5,208 nucleotides of DNA from Nephthysia sp036513515 (GTDB lineage: Bacteria; Chloroflexota; Dormibacteria; Dormibacterales; Dormibacteraceae), in the NCBI GenBank assembly GCA_036513515.1, contig DATBYW010000378.1, positions 1 to 5,208 of the forward strand. Reading direction: 5' to 3'. Shown here piece by piece: positions 1-3,993 of the stretch (position 1 is the stretch's first letter; each line of letters opens with the position of its first letter). The translations under genes were made by a program, and so were the position numbers. The notes under the pieces are model-generated. The model saw only the letters and a list, made by a program, of their open reading frames with translations, was not told the origin of the DNA and did no database searches.

Positions 1-83
1 ACCTTCACGCAGGAGTACTGCGAGATCGTGGCGTACTGAGAAAAGGTGCCGATCATGCACATGCCGCCGTAGTCCTCGCCGTC
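1..83 (-). pseudogene. Continuation of the alcohol dehydrogenase reading frame beyond the amber stop
   Basis: Directly after the TAG, the same minus-strand frame stays open to the window edge. It encodes 27 codons that read like the expected next part of the enzyme: DGEDYGGMCMIGTFSQY and then a segment ending SCVKV. In the Rxyl_3153-type family this position has a similar block (MC-LGTF-EY, then a short stretch ending VVKI). The domain is therefore interrupted by one nonsense codon with no frameshift. An internal ATG restart would yield a protein lacking the catalytic Cys and His, so it would not be an active dehydrogenase by itself. The gene continues past the left edge. Confidence 0.75.
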
Positions 84-458
84 CTAGTGCCAGCGGTAGC
101 CGCCCGACGGCAGGGAGCCGTCCAGGATCGTCGCTCCCAGGTCGCAGAGGTTCTGCTGCCCGGTCGAGCAGAAGCGGCAGCGCCCGCAGGAGGGGATGAA
201 GGAGCACACGATGTGGTCTCCCGGCTGTAGCGCGACCACCCCGGGGCCGACCTCCTCGATGATGCCGGCCCCCTCGTGCCCTCCCACGATGGGGAACCTG
301 GGAACGAGATCTCCGTGCCGGAGGTGCTCGTCGGAGTGACAGAGTCCAGCCGCAACGTATCGGATCAGGACCTCGCCCTCCTTCGGTGGGTCGAGATCGA
401 GATCGATGACCTCCCAGTCCTGGCCAACACCGTGGAGCACCGCTGCTGTCGTCTTCAT
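84..458 (-). CDS. NDMA-dependent zinc alcohol dehydrogenase, N-terminal part ending at an in-frame amber stop
   Basis: This is the N-terminal 124 residues of a medium-chain, zinc-dependent alcohol dehydrogenase. It most resembles the NDMA-dependent Rxyl_3153-type nicotinoproteins, cytoplasmic enzymes that oxidise alcohols with a tightly bound NAD and are linked in the literature to mycofactocin. Visible motifs are catalytic-zinc Cys40 in GLCHSDEH, His61-Glu62 in GGHEGAG, and the structural-zinc cysteines Cys91, Cys94, Cys97 and Cys105 (Cx2Cx2Cx7C). The ATG at 458 is chosen because the family begins with a similar MKT-AAVL sequence and a strong GGAGAGGAGGGG Shine-Dalgarno precedes it by 8 nt. 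The frame stays open upstream to about 1133, but that part is the antisense of another gene. Full-length members have roughly 370 residues, so the TAG at 84-86 removes about two thirds of the enzyme, including the whole NAD-binding domain. The gene may be a pseudogene, carry a sequencing error, or be read through. The family call is strong; whether it functions is unknown. Confidence 0.85.
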   Translation of the reverse strand: MKTTAAVLHGVGQDWEVIDLDLDPPKEGEVLIRYVAAGLCHSDEHLRHGDLVPRFPIVGGHEGAGIIEEVGPGVVALQPGDHIVCSFIPSCGRCRFCSTGQQNLCDLGATILDGSLPSGGYRWH

Positions 459-466
459 CTCGTGCA

Positions 467-478
467 CCCCTCCTCTCC
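467..478 (-). promoter_or_regulatory. Shine-Dalgarno of the alcohol dehydrogenase gene
   Basis: Read on the minus strand this is GGAGAGGAGGGG, ending 8 nt before the ATG at 458. It fixes the start there and argues against the longer upstream-open frame. Confidence 0.8.
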
Positions 479-568
479 ACCCGCCCGCCCGGTCACCGCG
501 CTCGCCCGGCGGGTTGAGGGGGAGCGCGACGCCCCCACCATAGCGCAGGTCGATTCGCGGTTCCAGGT

Positions 569-588
569 ACAGGGCCTGGCGGGCCTGT
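569..588. repeat. Imperfect dyad in the divergent intergenic region
   Basis: ACAGGGCC at 569-576 and GGGCCTGT at 581-588 form a dyad around TGGC: five outer pairs, one G-G mismatch, then two inner pairs. It lies between two divergent genes, where an operator would be expected. In GC-rich DNA such dyads also occur by chance, so this is only a candidate. Confidence 0.3.
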
Positions 589-613
589 CTCCGCACAGAC
601 CGAGAGCGAGATT

Positions 614-631
614 TGGTGGTCGATGCCACCA
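614..631. repeat. Inverted repeat TGGTGG-N6-CCACCA upstream of the 672 gene
   Basis: A perfect 6-bp inverted repeat, with arms at 614-619 and 626-631 and centre TCGATG, ends 40 nt before the ATG at 672. The size and position suit a dimeric regulator site or a leader hairpin. No confident -35/-10 pair was recognised on either strand of this 213-bp gap. Confidence 0.35.
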
Positions 632-671
632 CAGTGAGCTGGTTCCGGGCCCGGTCGGATAGGATCGGCCT

Positions 672-1220
672 ATGGCGGAGCAGCCCGACGACGAACTGGT
701 GAAAGAGGTCTTCGCGCACTACGGCCTGGCGGCGTACCTGGCCCACGTGCTCGAGCGCAGCCTGGTGAATGCGCTGACCACGGTCTACGGGCCAGGACCG
801 ACCAGGCTGACCCCAACAGAGCTCGAGCGGCGATTCGAGGATCTGAGCAAGAAGGGACTCGGCGCCCTGGCCCAAGTTCTGGCCGAGGCCGGTCTCTCCG
901 AGCCCGTGGTCGCCAAGGTCCAGGCGGCCCTCGAGGAGCGCAACCGGCTCGCTCACCAGTTCTTCTGGGACCATGCGGCCGATTTCATGTCGGTGGAGGG
1001 CTGCCACCGCATGCTCGCCGACCTGGACGAAGTGCAGCACCTTCTCGCCGACTGTGCCGAGAGCGTGGTCGCGGAAGTCCATCAGTGGGCTGCGGTCCAC
1101 GGCATCACAACGAGGGACTTCGACGCCGTTCATCAGACCATGCTGGAGCGCGGCCGCGTCCTGACCGAAGCCGAGGTCGGCGAGGTGCTGGCGTCGGGTC
1201 CGCGAAGGCAGCAGGCTTAG
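672..1220 (+). CDS. Hypothetical protein, alpha-helical, with a HEPN-like RNxxAH motif
   Basis: This is a 182-residue, soluble-looking protein with no signal peptide or membrane segment. I do not recognise a named family. The sequence looks mostly helical: GLAAYLAHVLERSLVNAL at 18-35, a KKGLGALAQVL segment near 60-70, then AALEERNRLAHQFFWDH at 85-101, and a long helix-prone C-terminal half. Arg90-Asn91-x-x-Ala-His95 matches the Rx4H pattern of HEPN domains, with the polar residue usual after the Arg. HEPN proteins include RNases and nucleotide-binding partners, but the motif alone does not prove this. The start has an AGGA at 661-664, 7 nt upstream. The gene is divergent from the alcohol dehydrogenase. 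It ends in TAG, and the frame stays open beyond that stop right through the downstream zinc-ribbon gene. Coding confidence is high because of length and sensible composition; function is open. Confidence 0.75.
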   Translation: MAEQPDDELVKEVFAHYGLAAYLAHVLERSLVNALTTVYGPGPTRLTPTELERRFEDLSKKGLGALAQVLAEAGLSEPVVAKVQAALEERNRLAHQFFWDHAADFMSVEGCHRMLADLDEVQHLLADCAESVVAEVHQWAAVHGITTRDFDAVHQTMLERGRVLTEAEVGEVLASGPRRQQA

Positions 1221-1245
1221 CCCAGGCAGCGACTCTTCGGTTTAT

Positions 1246-1264
1246 GCCGACTTCATCGGCTTTT
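1246..1264 (+). terminator. Candidate weak intrinsic terminator after the 672 gene
   Basis: GCCGA (1246-1250), loop CTTCA and TCGGC (1256-1260) form a 5-bp stem followed at once by TTTT. It lies 26 nt after the TAG stop at 1218-1220. The stem is short, so termination is probably partial. It supports treating the two flanking genes as separate. Confidence 0.4.
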
Positions 1265-1328
1265 CATCCGCCGCGTGCAGGCTGGTTTGAAGGGCCTCAA
1301 CCGCGACGATTGGGCGGCCCGCCAATTC

Positions 1329-1334
1329 AAGGAG
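1329..1334 (+). promoter_or_regulatory. Shine-Dalgarno AAGGAG for the zinc-ribbon gene
   Basis: AAGGAG lies 12 nt before the ATG at 1347, a slightly long spacing. It supports that ATG over the in-frame GTG at 1275, which has no comparable site upstream. Confidence 0.55.
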
Positions 1335-1346
1335 ACTGAGCCTGAG

Positions 1347-1862
1347 ATGAACGAGGCGAGCAGGGTTGGAGAGATCCCCTGCCCCACATGCGGCCAGCCG
1401 GTTCCGGCTGGTGCGCGTTTTTGCAACCACTGCGGGGCACCCGTCAACGTGGACGCGACCCGCAACTGCCCACGCTGCGGTACTCCCAACCCCGCAGCCA
1501 GCCGCTACTGCAGCAACTGCGGGAGCGCCTTGACCAGCGCTGCCGGCGCGGCGGCGCCTTCGCCGCCCCCGCCTCCTCCTCCGGGATCAAACGTGCCCCC
1601 GCCTGGCCAGTCCGGACCACTTGGCGCTCTTGGCGGCGCGCTGGGTGGCCGGCCCTCCTGGAGCCAGATAGCGCTCGGTGGCCTGGGCGGCCTTGCGCTT
1701 GGCTCGCTGCTTGGCGGCGGCCATGGCTTCTTCGGTGGCAGCGGGCTGTTTGGGGGCGGCGGATGGGGCGACGACGACCGTGGCTGGGGAGATCGAGACG
1801 AAGGCGGTTTCGGAGGTGATGGCGGTGATGGAGGCGGAGACGGCGGAGGCGGAGACGGCTGA
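1347..1862 (+). CDS. Double zinc-ribbon protein with Pro-rich linker and Gly/Asp-rich tail
   Basis: This 171-residue protein begins with two consecutive zinc ribbons of identical spacing, Cx2C-x10-Cx2C: Cys12, 15, 26, 29 and Cys41, 44, 55, 58. This is the double zinc-ribbon (DZR-like) layout. A Pro-rich linker follows (about 71-92, including PSPPPPPPPG). Then comes a hydrophobic Gly/Leu stretch near 107-125 with glycine-zipper spacing (ALGGLGGLALGSLLGGG), and an acidic Gly/Asp tail (136-171). No signal peptide is seen. The zinc ribbons are probably cytoplasmic, with the glycine/leucine stretch possibly membrane-associated. The ATG at 1347 is preferred because AAGGAG lies upstream and short leaders are usual before such ribbons; a GTG at 1275 would add 24 residues. 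Known ribbons of this kind mediate protein or nucleic-acid contacts, so no enzymatic role is claimed. It lies upstream of the protease gene in the same direction, although a terminator-like hairpin separates them. Confidence 0.85.
   Translation: MNEASRVGEIPCPTCGQPVPAGARFCNHCGAPVNVDATRNCPRCGTPNPAASRYCSNCGSALTSAAGAAAPSPPPPPPPGSNVPPPGQSGPLGALGGALGGRPSWSQIALGGLGGLALGSLLGGGHGFFGGSGLFGGGGWGDDDRGWGDRDEGGFGGDGGDGGGDGGGGDG
1807..1859 (+). repeat. Low-complexity GGN/GAN tract encoding the Gly/Asp tail
   Basis: The end of the zinc-ribbon gene is an imperfect run of GGN and GAN codons giving GGDGGDGGGDGGGGDG after a GGF. The tract is purine-rich on the plus strand and could vary in length by slippage. 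It does not match the nonapeptide of calcium-binding RTX repeats. Confidence 0.6.
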
Positions 1863-1865
1863 ATA

Positions 1866-1890
1866 AGGCGCGGTAGCGCCTCGATCTTTT
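1866..1890 (+). terminator. Intrinsic terminator-like hairpin after the zinc-ribbon gene
   Basis: AGGCGC (1866-1871), loop GGTA and GCGCCT (1876-1881) form a perfect 6-bp GC-rich stem. CGATCTTTT follows. The stem starts 3 nt after the TGA stop at 1860-1862, so it most likely ends or attenuates transcription from the zinc-ribbon gene. Confidence 0.6.
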
Positions 1891-1956
1891 ACATCTCTTG
1901 ATGCTCAATGACGGAATGGGGCCGATGGTCGGTGATTGGCTGTCGAAACCGATAGC

Positions 1957-1973
1957 GCTCGGGTTCGCCGAGC
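1957..1973 (+). repeat. Hairpin in the protease gene leader
   Basis: GCTCGG (1957-1962), loop GTTCG and CCGAGC (1968-1973) form a perfect 6-bp stem ending 18 nt before the AGGAGG at 1992-1997. There is no T tract, so a leader structure or operator is more likely than a terminator. No promoter with both boxes was recognised in 1891-1991. Confidence 0.3.
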
Positions 1974-2006
1974 CCGGCATTCCTGAGCACCAGGAGGAAT
2001 CTCTGA

Positions 2007-3635
2007 ATGTTTCGGCCCCCGTTTTTCAAGGCGGCCAGCGCACTGCTGGTCTTGCCTCTGCTTGCATTGGCCTGCGGTCAGTCAGGTCAGGCGACGGTCA
2101 CGCCTCAGAATCTCTACTCGACCTCGAAGCCAGGTACCGTCCTGGTGCTCGCAGACTTCAAGGCACATCTCACAGTCCCCGCTCCCAAGCTTGACGACGC
2201 GCGGCTGGAAGCCCTGAAGAACAGGGCAGTCACCATGATCCGGTCGGGGCAGCTCGCCAGCGACCAGGATGCGATCGCCAGCTGGCTGATCGACCAGGTC
2301 TTGAGCGATCCGCTCGCCTACTTCCTGCCGACCAAGGACCTTAGCCAGACCGACGTCGAAGTCGTCGGGCAGGGCTCCGGCTTCGTCATCGCACCGAACG
2401 GCTACGTGATCACCAACGCGCACGTGGCGGCGCCCGATGAGACCGAGCTCCGGCAGGAGCTGGCCGACAACGGGCTCAAGGACTTCGTTGCCCAAGACGT
2501 CGAGGACTTCATGAAATCGGCCGGCGCCCAGGCCACACCTGAGCTGCAGCAGAAGGTCACCAAGGCGATCACCACTTACGACGCCAAGTACCTGCAGGTC
2601 GGCTCCCTCGGGAAGTCGTTCTTCGTGGAGGTCGGCGCCGCCAGTGGCGGCAAGGTCAGCGCCCAGGACATCACGGCTGACGTCGCGGCCGCCGGCAAGC
2701 AGATCCCCGGCAAAGACGTCGCGGTTCTGAAGGTCGATCGCAACAACATGCCGACGGTTCCCCTGGGCGACAGCAGCCAGGTCAACACCGGCGACAAGGT
2801 CTACGTCCTCGGCTATCCGGGCGCCGCGACCTTCCACCCGGTGATCTCTGAAGAGAGCCAGACCGAGCCCACGCTGAGCAGCGGCGCGGTGAGCGCAAAG
2901 AAAATCTCACCGGAGGGGTGGCCGGTCTTCCAGATCGACGCGCCCATCACTCACGGCAACAGCGGTGGACCGGTCTTCGACGACCAGGGCCGTGTGATCG
3001 GCATCGCCACCTTCGGCACCGTGGACCCGAGCACGGGCAAGGAGATCCAGGGCTTCAACTTCGCGATCCCCATCTCTGTAGCCCAGGAGTTCATCAATAA
3101 GGCGGGCGCGAAGCCCCAGCAGGGGGTCGTGAGCCAGAAGTACGACGACGCCATCGCGCTCTACAACAAGCACTGGTACTCAGACGCGCTGACCGAGTTT
3201 CAGCAGGTCAACAAGCTTTCGCCCGGTCATCCGTACGTGCAGGAGTACATCGCCAAGTCGCAGGCGGCCATCGCCAAGGGCCAGGACCGGTCGTACGAGA
3301 AGTTCATACCGTTCCTCATCGGAGGCATCGTGGTCGTGCTGCTTCTGATCGTCGGCACTCTGCTGCTGGTCATCCTGCCCAGGCGGCGCGGTCGCGCCGC
3401 CGGATCCTCCGGGGGCCAGCCTGGCGGTTACACGCCGGAGGCGGCGGGCCCGCCTCAGGCCCCGGCCGGCGCCGTTCCCCCCGCTGGGCCCACGGTACAG
3501 GCCCCGGCTCCGCCACCGGCGAATGTCCCAGACCTGCCTCCCGGGCACGCTCAGACCCAGGGGCCGGCACAGGCTCCAAGCCAGCCGGCCCCATCAGACC
3601 CCACGGGGAATCCGGGCAGCGCACCAACCGGCTGA
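2007..3635 (+). CDS. Membrane-anchored trypsin/HtrA-like serine protease with TPR-like segment and Pro-rich tail
   Basis: This 542-residue protein is an S1-type protease acting outside the cytoplasmic membrane. The start is set by AGGAGG at 1992-1997, 9 nt before ATG. Residues 1-23 are a signal sequence ending in LALAC, a plausible lipobox with Cys23. The protease domain spans about 117-365, with catalytic His139 in TNAHV, Asp237 in GKDVAVLKVD and Ser319 in HGNSGGPVFD, so all three residues are present. His and Asp are 98 residues apart against about 30 in DegP, so a helical insert (about 145-210) is present. There is no PDZ domain after the protease. Instead there is a TPR-like helical hairpin (379-425), a transmembrane helix (433-457) followed by RRRGR, and a Pro/Ala/Gly-rich tail (464-542). 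By the positive-inside rule the tail is cytoplasmic and the protease external. The role may be envelope quality control or processing of a partner; the substrate is unknown. Confidence 0.92.
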   Translation: MFRPPFFKAASALLVLPLLALACGQSGQATVTPQNLYSTSKPGTVLVLADFKAHLTVPAPKLDDARLEALKNRAVTMIRSGQLASDQDAIASWLIDQVLSDPLAYFLPTKDLSQTDVEVVGQGSGFVIAPNGYVITNAHVAAPDETELRQELADNGLKDFVAQDVEDFMKSAGAQATPELQQKVTKAITTYDAKYLQVGSLGKSFFVEVGAASGGKVSAQDITADVAAAGKQIPGKDVAVLKVDRNNMPTVPLGDSSQVNTGDKVYVLGYPGAATFHPVISEESQTEPTLSSGAVSAKKISPEGWPVFQIDAPITHGNSGGPVFDDQGRVIGIATFGTVDPSTGKEIQGFNFAIPISVAQEFINKAGAKPQQGVVSQKYDDAIALYNKHWYSDALTEFQQVNKLSPGHPYVQEYIAKSQAAIAKGQDRSYEKFIPFLIGGIVVVLLLIVGTLLLVILPRRRGRAAGSSGGQPGGYTPEAAGPPQAPAGAVPPAGPTVQAPAPPPANVPDLPPGHAQTQGPAQAPSQPAPSDPTGNPGSAPTG

Positions 3636-3648
3636 GTTGGAAAACCAC

Positions 3649-3683
3649 GAGGGCGCCGCGCCGCAGTCAGGCGCGGCGCCCTC
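3649..3683 (+). terminator. Strong 14-bp hairpin after the protease gene, without a T tract
   Basis: The arms at 3649-3662 (GAGGGCGCCGCGCC) and 3670-3683 (GGCGCGGCGCCCTC) are perfectly complementary, with loop GCAGTCA. The hairpin starts 13 nt after the TGA stop, in the expected place for transcription termination. The 3' side reads CCTTCAC and not a T run. It may therefore act as a U-less terminator, as proposed for high-GC Gram-positive bacteria, or as an mRNA-stabilising 3' end. Confidence 0.65.
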
Positions 3684-3706
3684 CCTTCACGGCCGTCTCC
3701 TTTCGA

Positions 3707-3720
3707 CAGTGAGCTCACTG
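3707..3720. promoter_or_regulatory. Perfect 14-bp palindrome, candidate operator
   Basis: CAGTGAGCTCACTG is its own reverse complement with no spacer, which is typical of a binding site for a dimeric regulator. It lies about 108 nt upstream of the candidate TTGACA box and 287 nt before the binding-protein ATG. The core AGCTCAC recurs at 3875-3881. The regulator is unknown. Confidence 0.4.
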
Positions 3721-3747
3721 GGATGCGTGCCGGGAACTCGTCATCAT

Positions 3748-3763
3748 GTTCCGAAGGCGGAAC
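3748..3763. repeat. Inverted repeat GTTCCG-AAGG-CGGAAC
   Basis: A perfect 6-bp inverted repeat with a 4-nt centre, arms at 3748-3753 and 3758-3763. A second, overlapping GAAC-TCT-GTTC dyad follows at 3760-3770. These could be regulator half-sites or a small hairpin upstream of the candidate promoter. Confidence 0.35.
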
Positions 3764-3827
3764 TCTGTTCGAGTAAACTCCACGAGATTGCTGTCAACTT
3801 TGGCGCTGATGAGGGTGCACGGCCTGC

Positions 3828-3856
3828 TTGACAAGGTCCGCCAAGTGTGAAATAGA
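3828..3856 (+). promoter_or_regulatory. Candidate sigma-70-type promoter for the binding-protein gene
   Basis: A perfect -35 box TTGACA (3828-3833) is followed after 17 nt by AATAGA (3851-3856), a weak -10 that matches the consensus at 3 of 6 positions. Transcription would start near 3863 and leave a leader of roughly 130 nt before the ATG at 3994. The -35 and spacing are good but the -10 is poor, so confidence is moderate. Confidence 0.45.
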
Positions 3857-3953
3857 TCTCAAATGTTGACCGACAGCTCACCAGTGGAACGGTCGCATCT
3901 TGGTGGGCGGCGGTGAGTTGAGAATGTTCTCCCCGGATCAGTGCGTGTCGATG

Positions 3954-3967
3954 CGGCGATGTCGCCG
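3954..3967 (+). repeat. Dyad CGGCGA-TG-TCGCCG upstream of the binding-protein start
   Basis: A perfect 6-bp dyad with a 2-nt centre ends 13 nt before the GGAGGA at 3981-3986. It could be an operator or a leader hairpin (with a slightly opened stem) affecting translation start. GC-rich context makes chance occurrence possible. Confidence 0.25.
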
Positions 3968-3993
3968 ACCCTAGGAACACGGAGGAAAGAGAC

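Larger units (their letters stand above)
3636..3993. other. 358-bp intergenic region between protease and binding-protein genes
   Basis: No convincing gene is present on either strand. The short open frames across it lack ribosome binding sites and recognisable products. From left to right it holds a strong GC-rich hairpin after the protease, a perfect 14-bp palindrome, a GTTCCG-CGGAAC inverted repeat, a candidate promoter with a perfect TTGACA, a long leader, a dyad just before the start, and the Shine-Dalgarno of the next gene. The middle (about 3740-3930) is richer in A and T than the flanking genes, as expected for a promoter region. Confidence 0.6.

Noticed and set aside
645..654. CCGGGCCCGG palindrome before the 672 gene
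   Set aside because: A short pure G/C palindrome is expected by chance in this base composition, and nothing else marks it as a site.
276..662. Plus-strand open frame of 128 codons opposite the alcohol dehydrogenase
   Set aside because: It has no recognisable domain and a poor ribosome site, and it overlaps clear dehydrogenase coding sequence on the other strand.
459..1133. Minus-strand frame open upstream of the alcohol dehydrogenase start, adding 225 codons
   Set aside because: It is the antisense of the HEPN-like gene and the intergenic gap. The family start and a strong Shine-Dalgarno place the true start at 458.
1807..1859. Gly/Asp tail as RTX calcium-binding repeats
   Set aside because: It lacks the nonapeptide order GGxGxDxUx with its regular hydrophobic position, so it is simple Gly/Asp low complexity.
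2082..2837. Minus-strand open frame of 251 codons inside the protease gene
   Set aside because: It is a typical antisense shadow in GC-rich coding DNA. The plus strand has the complete catalytic triad and a good start.
3760..3770. GAAC-TCT-GTTC as a LexA (SOS) box
   Set aside because: The Gram-positive LexA box needs a 4-nt centre (GAAC-N4-GTTC); here the centre is 3 nt, and no SOS gene follows.
3866..3871. TTGACC as a second -35 box for the binding-protein gene
   Set aside because: Nothing resembling a -10 box occurs 16-19 nt downstream (the sequence there is ACGGTC and GC-rich neighbours).
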